Below the pieces are notes generated by a model, which saw only the letters and a list, made by a program, of their open reading frames with translations, made no database searches and was not told where the DNA came from. 64,000 nucleotides of DNA from Cronobacter universalis NCTC 9529 (GTDB lineage: Bacteria > Pseudomonadota > Gammaproteobacteria > Enterobacterales > Enterobacteriaceae), in assembly GCF_001277175.1 (NCBI RefSeq), contig NZ_CP012257.1:682001-746000 (forward strand), written 5' to 3'. Below are positions 39,431 through 51,911 of the stretch, piece by piece. Numbering within the stretch: position 1 is the stretch's first letter; every line of letters starts with the position of its first letter. The position numbers were made by a program, and so were the translations under genes.

Positions 39431-40603
39431 ATGATGATAAAAACGGTACAACGTTTCTTTAAAAGCGACGCTGCGGGCGGCATTGTGCTGATCGCCGCCG
39501 CCGCGCTGGCCATGCTTCTGGCAAACCTCAACGCCACGCAAACACTCTACACAGGCTTTCTCGGCACGCCGGTAGAGTTAAAATTCGGGGCGCTGGAAAT
39601 TAAAAAGAACATGCTGCTGTGGGTGAACGACGCCCTGATGGCCGTGTTCTTCCTGCTGGTGGGCCTGGAGGTCAAACGTGAACTGGTACAGGGCTCGCTC
39701 GCCAGCCGTCGGCAGGCGTCGCTGCCGGTCATTGCCGCGCTGGGCGGTATGGTGCTCCCGGCCGCGCTCTATCTGGCGTTCAACTTTCAGGATCCGGTAA
39801 CGCGCGCAGGCTGGGCTATCCCGGCGGCGACGGATATCGCGTTCGCGCTGGGGATTCTGGCGCTGCTCGGCAGCCGCGTGCCGCCTGCGCTGAAAATTTT
39901 CCTGATGGCGCTGGCTATCATCGACGATCTGGGCGCGATTGTGATTATTGCCCTGTTCTATACCAGTTCGCTGTCGATGGTGTCGCTGATGGTGGCGGCA
40001 GGCGCTATCGCCGTACTGGCCGCGCTGAATCTCTGCAACGTGCGTCGCGTCGGCGTCTATATTCTCGTGGGCGTGGTGCTCTGGACGGCGGTGCTGAAAT
40101 CCGGCGTGCATGCCACGCTCGCGGGCGTGATTATCGGCTTTTTCGTGCCGCTTACGGCAGAGAAGGGGCATTCGCCCGCAGGCTCGCTGGAGCATGCGCT
40201 GCACCCGTGGGTGGGCTTTATGATCCTGCCGCTGTTCGCTTTCGCCAACGCCGGCGTTTCGCTTGAGGGCGTCACGCTGGCGGGCCTGACATCGCTGCTG
40301 CCGCTGGGCATCATCGCCGGTTTGTTTATTGGTAAGCCGCTCGGTATCAGCCTGTTTTGCGCGCTGGCCGTAAAGTTTAAGTGGGCCACACTCCCACCTG
40401 GCGTTACTCAGAAGACAATCCTGGCCGTCGGCGTGCTGTGTGGTATCGGGTTTACGATGTCCATTTTCATCGCGTCGCTGGCTTTCGGCGATGTCGACGC
40501 AGCCCTGGTGACCTGGGCGAAGCTTGGCATTCTGGTCGGTTCATTACTGGCTGCGGTTATCGGGTATGCGCTGTTGCGCAGCCATTTATCGGGGGTGCGT
40601 TAA
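39431..40603 (+). CDS. nhaA: NhaA, Na+/H+ antiporter
   Basis: This 390-residue protein has about twelve membrane helices and the paired aspartates of the ion site in [16 protein letters not shown]. The N-terminus [19 protein letters not shown] matches E. coli NhaA apart from an extra few residues; the second ATG at 39434 is an equally possible start. It expels Na+ or Li+ in exchange for two protons, important for salt and alkaline tolerance. nhaR follows 72 bp later. In E. coli nhaA is found close to dnaJ; here about 5.5 kb of extra DNA separates them. Confidence 0.97.
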   Translation: MMIKTVQRFFKSDAAGGIVLIAAAALAMLLANLNATQTLYTGFLGTPVELKFGALEIKKNMLLWVNDALMAVFFLLVGLEVKRELVQGSLASRRQASLPVIAALGGMVLPAALYLAFNFQDPVTRAGWAIPAATDIAFALGILALLGSRVPPALKIFLMALAIIDDLGAIVIIALFYTSSLSMVSLMVAAGAIAVLAALNLCNVRRVGVYILVGVVLWTAVLKSGVHATLAGVIIGFFVPLTAEKGHSPAGSLEHALHPWVGFMILPLFAFANAGVSLEGVTLAGLTSLLPLGIIAGLFIGKPLGISLFCALAVKFKWATLPPGVTQKTILAVGVLCGIGFTMSIFIASLAFGDVDAALVTWAKLGILVGSLLAAVIGYALLRSHLSGVR

Positions 40604-40675
40604 CGCCCGCTTTATTATGCGGTCTTTCGGAGCGAAGGCCGCTTTGCCCTCAGGGACTCCACAGAGAAAGCGCTT

Positions 40676-41572
40676 ATGTCTCATATCAATTACAACCACT
40701 TATATTATTTCTGGCAGGTTTGTAAGGAGGGCTCGGTCGTCGGTGCGGCCGAGGCGCTCTACCTTACGCCGCAAACCATTACCGGACAGATAAAAGCGCT
40801 TGAGAAGAGGCTACAGGGCAAACTGTTTAAGCGTAAGGGAAGGGGCCTCGAGCCCAGCGAGCTCGGGCAACTGGTCTTTCGTTACGCCGACCGCATGTTT
40901 ACCTTAAGCCAGGAGATGCTGGACATCATCAACTACCGCAAAGAGTCGCATTTGTTGTTCGATGTCGGCGTGGCGGATGCGCTTTCCAAGAGGCTGGTCA
41001 GCGGCGTGCTGGACGCGGCGGTCGTGGAAGATGAGCAAATCCACCTGCGCTGTTTTGAATCGACGCACGAGATGCTGCTGGAACAGCTGAGCCAGCATAA
41101 GCTCGATATGATTATTTCCGACTGCCCCATCGACTCCACGCAGCAGGCGGGCCTGTTTTCCGTCAAAATCGGCGAATGCAGCGTGAGCTTCTGGTGCCAG
41201 AGCCCGGCGCCCGCAAAGCCGTTCCCGGCGTGTCTCGAAGAGCGTCGGCTGCTGATACCGGGGCGCCGCTCCATGCTCGGGCGTAAATTACTGAACTGGA
41301 TCCACTCGCAAGGTCTGAAGGTGGAAATTCTCGGTGAATTTGACGACGCGGCGCTGATGAAAGCCTTCGGCGCGGCCCATAACGCCGTATTCGTTGCGCC
41401 AAGCCTCTACGCGCACGATTTTTACGACGATGAGAATATTGTGGAGATAGGGCGCATGGATAACGTGATGGAAGAGTATCACGCGATTTTCGCAGAGCGA
41501 ATGATTCAGCATCCGGCGGTGCAGCGCATCTGCAATCGCGACTACTCGGCGCTGTTCGTGCCGCCGAAATAA
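40676..41572 (+). CDS. nhaR: NhaR, LysR-type activator of nhaA
   Basis: This 298-residue LysR protein begins [28 protein letters not shown] with the HTH at about 5-60 ([17 protein letters not shown]). It senses Na+ and activates nhaA (and osmC in E. coli). It lies directly downstream of its target, as in E. coli, and ends at a terminator shared with rpsT. Confidence 0.96.
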   Translation: MSHINYNHLYYFWQVCKEGSVVGAAEALYLTPQTITGQIKALEKRLQGKLFKRKGRGLEPSELGQLVFRYADRMFTLSQEMLDIINYRKESHLLFDVGVADALSKRLVSGVLDAAVVEDEQIHLRCFESTHEMLLEQLSQHKLDMIISDCPIDSTQQAGLFSVKIGECSVSFWCQSPAPAKPFPACLEERRLLIPGRRSMLGRKLLNWIHSQGLKVEILGEFDDAALMKAFGAAHNAVFVAPSLYAHDFYDDENIVEIGRMDNVMEEYHAIFAERMIQHPAVQRICNRDYSALFVPPK

Positions 41573-41584
41573 ATCAGCAGACAT

Positions 41585-41612
41585 AAAAAAACCCGCAGAT
41601 GCGGGTTTTTTT
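41585..41612. terminator. Bidirectional terminator between nhaR and rpsT
   Basis: AAAAACCCGC pairs with GCGGGTTTTT around AGAT, with A and T runs on the two sides. Confidence 0.9.
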
Positions 41613-41649
41613 AACAAACTGCTTTCAACAAAGCGACAACCAACGGCGA

Positions 41650-41934
<285 letters not shown>

Positions 41935-42017
41935 CTATGTGGACAATTCAAAGGCCGAGGAATATGCCCTTTCAGCCTTCTTTTGTCAATGGATTTGTGC
42001 AAATAAGCGCCGTTGTG

Positions 42018-42119
42018 ATGCGGCGCTCGTTACGTAGTGATGGCGCAAGATTCTACCAGCTTGCCTCGTGCGAATACAGTCTTTGTGGGACAAAATTCGC
42101 GTTCAGTGCGAAACCCTGA
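42018..42119 (+). CDS. yaaY: Doubtful short ORF resembling the start of E. coli YaaY
   Basis: This 33-residue frame reads MRRSLRSDGARFYQLASCEY, resembling the beginning of E. coli YaaY (72 residues as I recall), but stops early. The frame is open upstream to 41937. It lies over the rpsT promoter region on the opposite strand, so the likeness may reflect conserved promoter DNA rather than a protein. The rest of the rpsT-ribF gap (41914-42230) shows no other gene. Confidence 0.25.
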   Translation: MRRSLRSDGARFYQLASCEYSLCGTKFAFSAKP

Positions 42120-42230
42120 CGCAGCGCGATGAAATCGTTGCCGGTTTATGGCTGACAGGGCCAAATCGTCGGTTAACCTTAAAGGCTGTACAAGGTATAA
42201 TCCGACGATTTTCACTGTTCTGAGCCAGTC

Positions 42231-43169
42231 ATGAAGCTGATACGCGGCATACATAATCTCACCTCTGAGCATCACGGTTGCGTGCTGACCATCGGCAATT
42301 TCGATGGCGTGCATCGTGGTCACCAGGCTTTGCTTGCCGGGCTGTGCGAGCAGGGGCGCGAACGCGGCCTGCCCGTTATGGTCATGATATTCGAGCCGCA
42401 GCCGCTTGAACTTTTCGCGGCCGATAAAGCGCCTGCGCGGCTCACCCGGCTGCGCGAAAAGCTGCGCTATCTCGCCCGTTGCGGCGTGGATTACGTGCTG
42501 TGCATTCGCTTCGACCGCCGCTTTGCCGCGCTGACGGCCCAGAACTTCGTGAGCGATCTGCTGGTCGAGCGCCTCGGCGTGAAATTCCTCGCCACGGGTG
42601 ACGATTTCCGCTTTGGCGCTGGTCGCGAAGGGGATTTCTTGTTATTACAGAAAGCCGGGCGCGAATATGGTTTTGAAGTCACCAGTACGCAAACGTTTTG
42701 CGAAGAGGGCGTGCGTATCAGCAGCACCGCCGTGCGCCAGGCGCTCGCGCAGGACGACTTAAGCCTCGCGGAAAACCTGCTCGGAAGGCCGTTCGCCATC
42801 TCCGGGCGCGTGGTCCACGGCGACGCGCTCGGGCGTACCATAGGTTTCCCGACGGCGAATTTACCGCTGCGCCGTCAGGTTTCGCCCGTCAAGGGCGTGT
42901 ATGCGGTGGAAGTGCTGGGCATCAGCGATAAACCGCTGCCCGGCGTCGCCAATATCGGCACCCGCCCGACGGTGGCCGGCCTGCGTCAGCAGCTGGAAGT
43001 TCACTTGCTGGACGTTGCAATCGACCTCTACGGCCGCCATATAGATGTAGTGCTGCGTAAAAAAATACGCAATGAACAGCGGTTTGCCTCGCTTGATGAA
43101 CTCAAGGCGCAAATCGCCAGAGACGTGATCACCGCCCGCGACTTTTTTGGGCTACCGACACCGGCGTAA
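42231..43169 (+). CDS. ribF: RibF, riboflavin kinase/FAD synthetase
   Basis: This 312-residue bifunctional enzyme has an N-terminal FMN adenylyltransferase domain with TIGNFDGVHRGHQAL and RISSTAVRQAL, and a C-terminal riboflavin kinase domain from about 185 (GRVVHGDALGRTIGFPTANL; GVANIGTRPTV). It makes FMN and then FAD from riboflavin. It is the first gene of a ribF-ileS-lspA-fkpB-ispH series, 48 bp ahead of ileS. Confidence 0.97.
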   Translation: MKLIRGIHNLTSEHHGCVLTIGNFDGVHRGHQALLAGLCEQGRERGLPVMVMIFEPQPLELFAADKAPARLTRLREKLRYLARCGVDYVLCIRFDRRFAALTAQNFVSDLLVERLGVKFLATGDDFRFGAGREGDFLLLQKAGREYGFEVTSTQTFCEEGVRISSTAVRQALAQDDLSLAENLLGRPFAISGRVVHGDALGRTIGFPTANLPLRRQVSPVKGVYAVEVLGISDKPLPGVANIGTRPTVAGLRQQLEVHLLDVAIDLYGRHIDVVLRKKIRNEQRFASLDELKAQIARDVITARDFFGLPTPA

Positions 43170-43217
43170 CGCCTGAATCGGCTAATTATCAAACCGAAAT
43201 ACGGAACCGAGAATCTG

Positions 43218-46034
43218 ATGAGTGACTATAAATCAACCCTGAATTTGCCGGAAACAGGGTTCCCGATGCGCGGCGATCTCGCCAAACGCGAACCGGGAAT
43301 GCTGGCGCGTTGGACCGATGATGACCTCTACGGCATCATCCGTGCAGCCAAAAAAGGCAAAAAAACCTTCATTCTGCATGACGGCCCTCCTTATGCGAAT
43401 GGCAGCATTCATATTGGTCACTCGGTTAACAAGATTCTGAAAGACATTATCGTGAAGTCCAAAGGGCTTGCCGGTTATGACTCTCCGTACGTGCCGGGCT
43501 GGGACTGCCACGGTCTGCCGATCGAGCTGAAAGTGGAGCAAGAGTTTGGCAAGCCGGGTGAGAAATTCACCGCGGCCGAATTCCGCGCCAAATGCCGTGA
43601 ATACGCGGCGACCCAGGTTGACGGCCAGCGTAAAGACTTTATCCGTCTGGGCGTGCTCGGCGACTGGTCGCACCCGTACCTGACCATGGATTTCAAAACC
43701 GAAGCCAACATCATCCGCGCGCTCGGTAAAATCATCGGCAACGGCCACTTGCACAAAGGCGCCAAGCCGGTGCACTGGTGCGTCGACTGCCGCTCCGCGC
43801 TGGCTGAAGCGGAAGTGGAGTATTACGACAAAACCTCGCCTTCTATCGACGTCGCCTTTAACGCAGTAGACGCGGCGGCGGTCGCGGCGAAGTTTGGCGC
43901 GCAAAACGTCAACGGCCCGGTATCGCTGGTTATCTGGACCACCACTCCGTGGACGCTGCCGGCGAACCGCGCTATCTCCTTGCACGCTGAGATCGACTAT
44001 GTGCTGGTGCAGATTGAAGGCCAGGCGCTGATCGTGGCGAAAGATCTGCTTGAAAGCGTGATGAAGCGCATCAACGTCGCCGATTACACCGTGCTTGGCG
44101 AAACCAAAGGCGCGCAGCTTGAGCTGATGCGCTTTACGCACCCGTTCATGGGCTTTGACGTTCCGGCTATTCTCGGCGAGCACGTAACGCTTGACGCCGG
44201 TACCGGCGCGGTGCATACCGCAGGCGGCCACGGCCCGGACGACTACACCATCAGCCAGAAATATGGTCTGGAGATTGCGAATCCGGTCGGCCCGGACGGC
44301 GCGTATCTGCCGGGCACATACCCAGGTCTGGACGGCGTTAACGTCTTCAAAGCGAACGATCAGATTGTTGAGCTGCTGCGTGAAAAAGGCGCGCTGCTGA
44401 ATGTCGCGAAGCTGCTGCACAGTTATCCGTGCTGCTGGCGCCACAAAACGCCGATCATCTTCCGCGCCACGCCGCAGTGGTTCGTGAGCATGGATCAAAA
44501 AGGCCTGCGCGCGCAGTCGCTGAAAGAGATTAAAGGCGTGCAGTGGATCCCGGACTGGGGCCAGGCGCGTATCGAGTCGATGGTCGCCAACCGCCCGGAC
44601 TGGTGTATCTCCCGTCAGCGCACCTGGGGCGTGCCGATGTCCCTGTTCGTCCATAAAGAGACGCAGGAGCTGCACCCGCGCACGCTGGAGCTGATGGAAG
44701 AAGTCGCAAAACGCGTTGAGCAGGACGGCATTCAGGCGTGGTGGGATCTCGATCCGCGCGACATCATGGGCGATGACGCCGATGTTTATGAAAAAGTGCC
44801 GGATACGCTGGATGTATGGTTCGATTCCGGCTCTACCCACTCGTCTGTGGTTGACGTGCGCCCGGAGTTTTCCGGCCATGCGGCGGATATGTATCTCGAG
44901 GGCTCTGACCAGCATCGCGGCTGGTTTATGTCTTCGCTGATGATCTCCACCGCCATGAAAGGCAAAGCGCCGTACCGCCAGGTGCTGACCCACGGTTTCA
45001 CCGTTGACGGTCAGGGCCGCAAGATGTCGAAATCCATCGGCAACACGGTCTCTCCGCAGGATGTAATGAACAAACTGGGCGCGGATATTCTGCGTCTGTG
45101 GGTGGCATCCACCGACTACACCGGCGAGATGGCGGTCTCTGACGAGATCTTAAAACGCGCCGCCGATGCGTATCGTCGTATCCGCAACACCGCGCGCTTC
45201 CTGCTGGCGAACCTGAATGGTTTCGATCCGGCGAAAGACATGGTGAAACCGGAAGAGATGGTCGTGCTGGATCGCTGGGCGGTCGGCTGCGCCAAAGCCG
45301 CGCAGGACGATATCGTGAAGGCGTATGAAGCGTACGATTTCCACGAAGTGGTGCAGCGCCTGATGCGCTTCTGCTCCATCGAAATGGGCTCGTTCTATCT
45401 CGATATCATCAAAGACCGTCAGTACACCGCGAAAGCCGACAGCGTGGCGCGCCGCAGCTGCCAGACCGCGCTTTATCACATCAGTGAGGCGCTGGTGCGC
45501 TGGATGGCGCCGATCCTCTCCTTCACCGCGGACGAAGTGTGGGGCTACCTGCCGGGCGAGCGCGAGAAGTACGTCTTTACCGGCGAATGGTACGACGACC
45601 TGTTTGGCCTTGCCGATACCGAAGCGATGAACGACGCTTACTGGGACGCGCTGCTGAAAGTGCGCGGCGAAGTGAACAAGGTGATTGAGCAGGCGCGTGC
45701 CGATAAGAAAATTGGCGGCTCGCTGGAAGCGGCGGTCACTCTGTACGCGGAGCCGGAGCTGGCGGCGAAACTCACCGCGCTTGGCGAGGAATTGCGATTT
45801 GTCCTGTTGACCTCGCAGGCGAAGGTTGAGGATTATGCCAGCGCCGCCGCGGATGCCCAGCAGAGCGAACTGCTCAAAGGGCTGAAAGTGGCGCTCGCAA
45901 AAGCCGAAGGTGAGAAGTGCCCGCGCTGCTGGCACTACACCACCGATGTCGGCAAGGTGGCGGAACACGCAGAAATCTGCGGTCGCTGTGTCAGCAACGT
46001 CGCCGGTGACGGCGAAAAACGTAAGTTTGCCTGA
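43218..46034 (+). CDS. ileS: Isoleucyl-tRNA synthetase
   Basis: This 938-residue class I synthetase has the HIGH motif at 65-68 ([11 protein letters not shown]), an editing domain with [18 protein letters not shown] in [10 protein letters not shown], and a C-terminal zinc site (CPRCWHY ... CGRCVSN). The cytoplasmic enzyme charges tRNA-Ile. The stop codon overlaps the lspA start (TGATG). Confidence 0.99.
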   Translation: MSDYKSTLNLPETGFPMRGDLAKREPGMLARWTDDDLYGIIRAAKKGKKTFILHDGPPYANGSIHIGHSVNKILKDIIVKSKGLAGYDSPYVPGWDCHGLPIELKVEQEFGKPGEKFTAAEFRAKCREYAATQVDGQRKDFIRLGVLGDWSHPYLTMDFKTEANIIRALGKIIGNGHLHKGAKPVHWCVDCRSALAEAEVEYYDKTSPSIDVAFNAVDAAAVAAKFGAQNVNGPVSLVIWTTTPWTLPANRAISLHAEIDYVLVQIEGQALIVAKDLLESVMKRINVADYTVLGETKGAQLELMRFTHPFMGFDVPAILGEHVTLDAGTGAVHTAGGHGPDDYTISQKYGLEIANPVGPDGAYLPGTYPGLDGVNVFKANDQIVELLREKGALLNVAKLLHSYPCCWRHKTPIIFRATPQWFVSMDQKGLRAQSLKEIKGVQWIPDWGQARIESMVANRPDWCISRQRTWGVPMSLFVHKETQELHPRTLELMEEVAKRVEQDGIQAWWDLDPRDIMGDDADVYEKVPDTLDVWFDSGSTHSSVVDVRPEFSGHAADMYLEGSDQHRGWFMSSLMISTAMKGKAPYRQVLTHGFTVDGQGRKMSKSIGNTVSPQDVMNKLGADILRLWVASTDYTGEMAVSDEILKRAADAYRRIRNTARFLLANLNGFDPAKDMVKPEEMVVLDRWAVGCAKAAQDDIVKAYEAYDFHEVVQRLMRFCSIEMGSFYLDIIKDRQYTAKADSVARRSCQTALYHISEALVRWMAPILSFTADEVWGYLPGEREKYVFTGEWYDDLFGLADTEAMNDAYWDALLKVRGEVNKVIEQARADKKIGGSLEAAVTLYAEPELAAKLTALGEELRFVLLTSQAKVEDYASAAADAQQSELLKGLKVALAKAEGEKCPRCWHYTTDVGKVAEHAEICGRCVSNVAGDGEKRKFA

Positions 46035-46531
46035 TGAGTAAACCGATTCTTTCAACCGGTCTGCGCTGGCTGTGGCTGGTGGTGGTCGTGCTGATTGTCG
46101 ATCTGGGTAGCAAGGCGTTAATCCTCCAGCATTTCGCGCTGGGGGAAACCGTCTCGCTGTTCCCGTCGCTCAATCTGCATTATGCGCGCAACTACGGCGC
46201 GGCGTTCAGCTTCCTCGCGGACAAAGGCGGCTGGCAGCGCTGGTTCTTCGCCGGTATCGCTATCGGTATCTGCGTGCTGCTGGCGGTCATGATGTATCGC
46301 GCGAAGGCGAGCCAGAAGCTCAACAATATTGCTTACGCGCTGATTATTGGCGGCGCGCTGGGCAATCTGTTTGACCGTCTGTGGCACGGCTTCGTGGTCG
46401 ATATGATTGACTTCTATGTCGGCGACTGGCACTTCGCGACGTTCAACCTGGCCGACACCGCCATTTGTATCGGCGCGGCGTTAGTCGTGCTGGAAGGCTT
46501 CCTGCCTTCTAAACAGAAAGCCACGGCGTAA
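46034..46531 (+). CDS. lspA: LspA, prolipoprotein signal peptidase II
   Basis: This 165-residue inner-membrane protein has four helices and the catalytic aspartates in [10 protein letters not shown] and TFNLADTAI. It cleaves signal peptides of lipoproteins after diacylglyceryl addition; the two lipoproteins at 56698 and 57694 would be substrates. It is translationally coupled to ileS by a shared base. Confidence 0.97.
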   Translation: MSKPILSTGLRWLWLVVVVLIVDLGSKALILQHFALGETVSLFPSLNLHYARNYGAAFSFLADKGGWQRWFFAGIAIGICVLLAVMMYRAKASQKLNNIAYALIIGGALGNLFDRLWHGFVVDMIDFYVGDWHFATFNLADTAICIGAALVVLEGFLPSKQKATA

Positions 46532-46536
46532 CCTCT

Positions 46537-46563
46537 GGCCGGGCGGCGTCTCGCTGCCCGGCC
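46537..46563. repeat. REP-like palindrome between lspA and fkpB
   Basis: GGCCGGGCGGC and GCTGCCCGGCC pair over 11 positions (one G-T wobble) around GTCTC. A second motif follows in the same gap (GTAGGCCCGGTACCGGGTAA, 46585-46604), of the kind found in enterobacterial REP elements. Confidence 0.5.
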
Positions 46564-46634
46564 CACAGAATGTGCGGCCTTCTGTAGGCCCGGTACCGGG
46601 TAAACAGACGACCCAAAATAAGTGAGCAACCTGC

Positions 46635-47105
46635 ATGTCTACATCCATACAGAGCAACAGCGCGGTGCTTGTGCACTTTACGCTGAAGCTTGAAGACGGC
46701 TCCACGGCGGAGTCCAGCCGCAACAGCGGCAAACCCGCGCTGTTTCGCCTGGGCGACGGCTCGCTGTCGCAGGGCCTGGAGCGCGAGTTGCTCGGTCTGC
46801 ATGCCGGCGACAAAAAAGCGTTTACGCTCCTGCCGGAAGACGCGTTCGGCACACCGAGCCCGGATCTCATCCAGTACTTCTCCCGCCGCGAGTTTATCGA
46901 TGCGGGCGAGCCGGACATCGGCGCGATTATGCTCTTTACCGCAATGGACGGCAGCGAAATGCCGGGCGTCATCCGTGAAATCAACGGCGACTCCATCACG
47001 GTGGATTTCAACCATCCGCTCGCCGGACATACCCTTCATTTTGATATAGACGTGCTGGAAATCGATCCGGCGCTGGAGAGTTCTGATGCAGATCCTGTTG
47101 GCTAA
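46635..47105 (+). CDS. fkpB: FkpB (SlpA), FKBP-type peptidyl-prolyl isomerase
   Basis: This 156-residue FKBP-fold protein has an IF (chaperone) insert domain ([17 protein letters not shown]). The N-terminus [21 protein letters not shown] and the region [19 protein letters not shown] are as in E. coli SlpA. The C-terminus is about seven residues longer than I recall for E. coli (ends SSDADPVG) because its frame runs 20 bp into ispH. It helps fold proline-containing cytoplasmic proteins. Confidence 0.93.
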   Translation: MSTSIQSNSAVLVHFTLKLEDGSTAESSRNSGKPALFRLGDGSLSQGLERELLGLHAGDKKAFTLLPEDAFGTPSPDLIQYFSRREFIDAGEPDIGAIMLFTAMDGSEMPGVIREINGDSITVDFNHPLAGHTLHFDIDVLEIDPALESSDADPVG

Positions 47106-48036
47106 CCCGCGCGGCTTCTGCGCAGGCGTGGACCGCGCTATCAGCATTGTGGAAAACGCGCTGGCGATTTACGGCGCGCCTATCTACGTTCGTCATGAAG
47201 TGGTGCATAACCGCTACGTCGTGGACAGCCTGCGCGAGCGCGGCGCGATTTTTATCGAGCAAATCAGCGAAGTGCCGGATGGCGCGATCCTGATTTTCTC
47301 CGCCCACGGCGTCTCGCAGGCGGTTCGCAATGAAGCGAAAAGCCGCGATCTGACGGTGTTTGACGCTACCTGCCCGCTGGTGACCAAAGTGCATATGGAA
47401 GTGGCGCGCTCCAGCCGCCGTGGCGAAGAAGCCATTCTTATCGGCCACGCCGGACACCCGGAAGTGGAAGGGACGATGGGCCAGTACAGCAACCCGGAAG
47501 GGGGCATGTATCTGGTGGAATCGCCGGAAGATGTCTGGAAAATTACCGTAAAGGATGAAAATAATCTCTCCTTTATGACCCAGACGACGCTGTCGGTGGA
47601 TGATACTTCAGAGGTGATCGACGCGCTGCGCAGCCGTTTCCCGAAAATCGTCGGCCCGCGTAAAGATGACATCTGCTACGCCACCACCAACCGTCAGGAA
47701 GCCGTGCGCGCGCTGGCGGAGCAGGCGGACGTGGTGTTAGTGGTGGGGTCGAAAAACTCCTCCAACTCCAACCGTCTGGCGGAGCTGGCCCAGCGTATGG
47801 GCAAAACGGCCTATCTTATCGACGACGCCAACGACATTCAGGAAGCCTGGGTCAAAACCGCCGCCTGTGTGGGCGTGACCGCGGGCGCCTCGGCGCCGGA
47901 TGTTCTGGTGCAGAACGTCATCACGCGCCTGAAAGCGCTTGGCGGCAGCGACGCCCACGAGCTGACCGGTCGCGAAGAAAACATCGTTTTCGAAGTGCCG
48001 AAGGAGCTGCGCATCGACGCGCGCGAAGTGCAGTAA
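47086..48036 (+). CDS. ispH: IspH, HMBPP reductase
   Basis: This 316-residue iron-sulfur enzyme has cluster ligands Cys12 ([12 protein letters not shown]), the Cys in [10 protein letters not shown] and the Cys in [12 protein letters not shown]. It makes IPP and DMAPP in the last step of the MEP pathway. The start lies inside the end of fkpB, so translation is likely coupled. The next feature is a strong terminator. Confidence 0.98.
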   Translation: MQILLANPRGFCAGVDRAISIVENALAIYGAPIYVRHEVVHNRYVVDSLRERGAIFIEQISEVPDGAILIFSAHGVSQAVRNEAKSRDLTVFDATCPLVTKVHMEVARSSRRGEEAILIGHAGHPEVEGTMGQYSNPEGGMYLVESPEDVWKITVKDENNLSFMTQTTLSVDDTSEVIDALRSRFPKIVGPRKDDICYATTNRQEAVRALAEQADVVLVVGSKNSSNSNRLAELAQRMGKTAYLIDDANDIQEAWVKTAACVGVTAGASAPDVLVQNVITRLKALGGSDAHELTGREENIVFEVPKELRIDAREVQ

Positions 48037-48060
48037 TTTTTTACGCGCGTACCAGAACAG

Positions 48061-48096
48061 CATGCCGGACGGTGAAGATCGTCCGGCATTTTTTTA
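48061..48096 (+). terminator. Terminator of the ribF-ispH series
   Basis: ATGCCGGAC pairs with GTCCGGCAT around a GGTGAAGATC loop, followed by T7. Confidence 0.92.
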
Positions 48097-48129
48097 TCCT
48101 GACGGCAGGCCGGACAACAAGGAACGCTC

Positions 48130-49047
48130 ATGACAAAAACGCCGATTATTCTCGATACCGATCCCGGCATTGACGATGCCGTGGCTATCGCCGCCGCGCT
48201 GTTTTCGCCCGCGCTGGATTTACAGCTCATCACCACTGTCGCAGGCAATGTGTCCCTGGAGAAAACGACCCGCAACGCGCTGCAACTGCTGCATTTCTGG
48301 GACGCTGACGTGCCGGTGGCGCAGGGGGCCGTCACGCCGCTGGCGCGCCCGCTGCGCGATGCCGCGTCGGTGCACGGCGAATCGGGGATGGAGGGTTACG
48401 AATTTATCGAACACGACCGGCTGACGCTCGACGTTCCGGCGTTTCAGGCGATTTACGAACGCCTGACGGCCGCCACGGAGCCGCTGACGCTCGTCACCAT
48501 CGGGCCGCTGACCAATATCGCGCTGCTGCTGACGCACTATCCGGCATGTAAAGCGAAAATCAAACGGCTGGTGATGATGGGCGGCTCGGCAGGGCGCGGC
48601 AACTTTACCCCCAACGCCGAGTTTAATATCGCCATCGATCCGGAAGCCGCCGCGCGGGTATTTGAAAGCGGCATTGAGATAGTGATGTGCGGGCTGGATG
48701 TCACCAACCAGGCGGTGCTCACGCCTGATTATCTCGCGGCATTGCCCTCGCTTAACCGCACCGGGAAAATGCTGCACGCGCTGTTCAGCCATTACCGCAG
48801 CGGCAGCATGACGACGGGCCTGCGTATGCACGATCTCTGCGCCATCGCCTGGCTGGTTAAGCCTGAGCTGTTTACGCTTAAACCCTGTTTTGTGGCGGTG
48901 GAGACGCGCGGCGACTACACGTCGGGCGCCACGGTGGTGGATATTGAAGGAAAGTTAAACCAGCCTGCGAACGTGCAGGTCGCGCTCGGTATCGACGTGG
49001 CCGCGTTTCGCGACTGGGTCGCGCAGACGCTCACGCTGGCGCCTTAG
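48130..49047 (+). CDS. rihC: RihC, ribonucleoside hydrolase
   Basis: This 305-residue protein of the inosine-uridine nucleoside hydrolase family has the calcium-binding motif [11 protein letters not shown] at the N-terminus and [13 protein letters not shown]. It hydrolyses ribonucleosides to base and ribose. Position after ispH is as for E. coli rihC, which acts on both purine and pyrimidine nucleosides. Its stop overlaps the convergent LysR gene by 4 bp. Confidence 0.93.
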   Translation: MTKTPIILDTDPGIDDAVAIAAALFSPALDLQLITTVAGNVSLEKTTRNALQLLHFWDADVPVAQGAVTPLARPLRDAASVHGESGMEGYEFIEHDRLTLDVPAFQAIYERLTAATEPLTLVTIGPLTNIALLLTHYPACKAKIKRLVMMGGSAGRGNFTPNAEFNIAIDPEAAARVFESGIEIVMCGLDVTNQAVLTPDYLAALPSLNRTGKMLHALFSHYRSGSMTTGLRMHDLCAIAWLVKPELFTLKPCFVAVETRGDYTSGATVVDIEGKLNQPANVQVALGIDVAAFRDWVAQTLTLAP

Positions 49048-49940
49048 CAGAGCTTTTCCGTCAGGTAGTCGATAAGCGCCCGGATTTTGGCGGGCATATG
49101 GCGGCTCGTCGACCACAACAGCCAGAGCCTGCCGGAATAGCTGCTGATAAATTCCCACTCCGGCAGCACCTGAACAATCTCGCCTGCCGCCAGCGCGTCG
49201 CTGGCGGTAAAACGCGGCAGGCTGCCGATGCCCAGATGGCGCTTCACGGCATCAAGACGTACGCCGGTATGGTTGGCGGCGTACCGCCCGTGCGTCTGCA
49301 CCACCACGCTTTTCCCGTCGCGACGAAACTTCCAGCGCGCGTCCGCCGCCGTTTCGCCAAGACTGATGCAACTGTGATGACGTAATGCCTGCGGCGTTTC
49401 CGGCGTGCCGTGGCGCGCCAGATAGTCCGGCGTGGCGCACAGCAGATGTTCTATTGGCATCAGCGGTTTGCCGTACAGCCCGGGGGAGGGGGAATCGGTA
49501 ATGCGCAGCGCCAGATCCACCTCGTCATCGATAAGATCCATATACCGGTCTTCCAGGCGCAGGCAGATATCCACCTGCGGGTAGCGCGTCAGAAATTCTT
49601 CCATCAACGGGTGGATCACAAAACGGCCCACCGCTTTCGGCACGCCAAGCGTGACGCGCCCCTGCGGCGCGTGTGACGCCGTGCCGCCCTGGGCCATCAC
49701 GTCGCGGGCGGCGTCCATCATGCTGGCGGCGCGCTGAAACACGCCGTTGCCCGCCTCGCTGAGGCGCAATTTTCGCGTGGTGCGGACCAGCAGCTTGCAG
49801 CCCAGCTCGCGCTCCAGGCGAGAGACGCTACGGCTGACGGATGAGGGCGTGGCGCCGAGCTTGCGCGCGGCGGCGGAGAAGCTGCCGCTCTCCACCACCT
49901 GAACGAAAACCGCGATATCGGGCAGAAGGGCTAAATTCAT
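49044..49940 (-). CDS. LysR-type transcriptional regulator (CrgA/AaeR-like subgroup)
   Basis: This 298-residue protein has an HTH at about 4-62 ([32 protein letters not shown]) and a substrate-binding effector domain ([36 protein letters not shown]). It is divergently transcribed from the AlaX-like gene, 94 bp away, so that gene is its likely target. This pair is not found between rihC and dapB in E. coli. The effector is unknown. Confidence 0.85.
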   Translation of the reverse strand: MNLALLPDIAVFVQVVESGSFSAAARKLGATPSSVSRSVSRLERELGCKLLVRTTRKLRLSEAGNGVFQRAASMMDAARDVMAQGGTASHAPQGRVTLGVPKAVGRFVIHPLMEEFLTRYPQVDICLRLEDRYMDLIDDEVDLALRITDSPSPGLYGKPLMPIEHLLCATPDYLARHGTPETPQALRHHSCISLGETAADARWKFRRDGKSVVVQTHGRYAANHTGVRLDAVKRHLGIGSLPRFTASDALAAGEIVQVLPEWEFISSYSGRLWLLWSTSRHMPAKIRALIDYLTEKLC

Positions 49941-50034
49941 ATTTGTGCGCCTGGTGCAAAGGTTCGTTGTCGCCGCGCAGGATTATCGCTGCGGGAATAA
50001 CAAATATAATGTGTGGTGAACCGGGAGGACAACG

Positions 50035-50667
50035 ATGACACACAGAGAGTACTACCTGAGCGACGCGCTACAGGGCGAAGCGAACGTGTTGCGCTGCGAG
50101 CAAAATGCGCAGGGCGATTATGAAGTCGAACTGGATACGACGCTGTTTCACCCGCAGGGCGGCGGGCAGCCCTCTGACAGCGGCGCGATAAACGATGTGC
50201 CGGTGCTGCGCGTGGAAAACCGCGGCGAGACGGTGATTCATCTGCTGGCGCAGCCGGTGGCGACCGGCCCCGCCACGCTTGCGGTTGATGACGCGCTGCG
50301 TAACCGCCATACCCGCTGGCACTCGGCGGGCCACCTGATTGGCTATGCGGGCGAGCAGCTCGGCTGGCAGCCGGTGAAAGCGCACCACTGGCCCGGCGAA
50401 GGGAGAATTACGTTTGCTCCGGCGCAGGCATCAGACGCGCCTGACGCCTGCGCGTTAAGCGAGAAAATCGCCGCCTGGATCGCCGCCGATCTGCCGCGCT
50501 ATGTTGATTTCGTTGACGGACGGCGGCAGGTGCGCTTCGGCGAACTGCCCGTCTATGGCTGCGGCGGCACGCATGTGGCATCGCTCTCGCAGGTCGGTGA
50601 GGTCACGCTCACCAGCATTAAAGTAAAGAAAGGCCAGCTGCTGGTGGCTTATCAGGTGGCAGAGTAA
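50035..50667 (+). CDS. AlaX-like alanyl-tRNA editing protein
   Basis: This 210-residue stand-alone protein is related to the editing domain of alanyl-tRNA synthetase. It has the TLFHPQGGGQPSDSG motif near the N-terminus, the zinc motif HSAGH (HxxxH), and the second half of the site in YGCGGTHVASL (CxxxH). Such proteins deacylate Ser- or Gly-tRNA-Ala in trans. GGGAGGA precedes the ATG. The divergent LysR gene suggests controlled rather than constitutive expression. The substrate is inferred from the family only. Confidence 0.88.
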   Translation: MTHREYYLSDALQGEANVLRCEQNAQGDYEVELDTTLFHPQGGGQPSDSGAINDVPVLRVENRGETVIHLLAQPVATGPATLAVDDALRNRHTRWHSAGHLIGYAGEQLGWQPVKAHHWPGEGRITFAPAQASDAPDACALSEKIAAWIAADLPRYVDFVDGRRQVRFGELPVYGCGGTHVASLSQVGEVTLTSIKVKKGQLLVAYQVAE

Positions 50668-50825
50668 GCCTCGCGGCAGGCTAAAGCGCCTGCCGTTTTA
50701 TCCCGCCATAACCCTGGAGTTATCAGGTGATCCAGGCCTTTTACTGATACCCCCGCCGTTTTATCATAAATTTCTAATTATTCTTGTTTTCAGCTGGCAG
50801 CCTGCGGGCAGGCTGGTTAACCTGA

Positions 50826-51680
<855 letters not shown>

Positions 51681-51730
51681 TCTCAATTACCCATCGTGAT
51701 GTGGTTATTTCAATCATAAGTTTCTGATTG

Positions 51731-51759
51731 AAAGGGCAATAGTTTATTGCCCTTTTTTA
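51731..51759 (+). terminator. Terminator of dapB
   Basis: AAAGGGCAATA pairs with TATTGCCCTTT around GTT, followed by further T residues. Confidence 0.92.
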
Positions 51760-51911
51760 TTTTGTGTTTTTTAAGGTGGTTTAGATTTTTTCTTTATCAT
51801 GACTCTTAAAATTACAAGTTTTCATCTGTTTTTACGTTAAAGGATTGTGAATTTTGACCGTTTGGTCCATTTTAAAAGCTGTGTTATGATCCATTTTTAA
51901 TTTTCTTGCTG

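Noticed and set aside
43233..44993. Long antisense open frame (586 codons) opposite ileS
   Set aside because: It mirrors the codon pattern of ileS in a G+C-rich gene, has an arginine/histidine-rich composition without any domain, and no ribosome site. It is a shadow frame.
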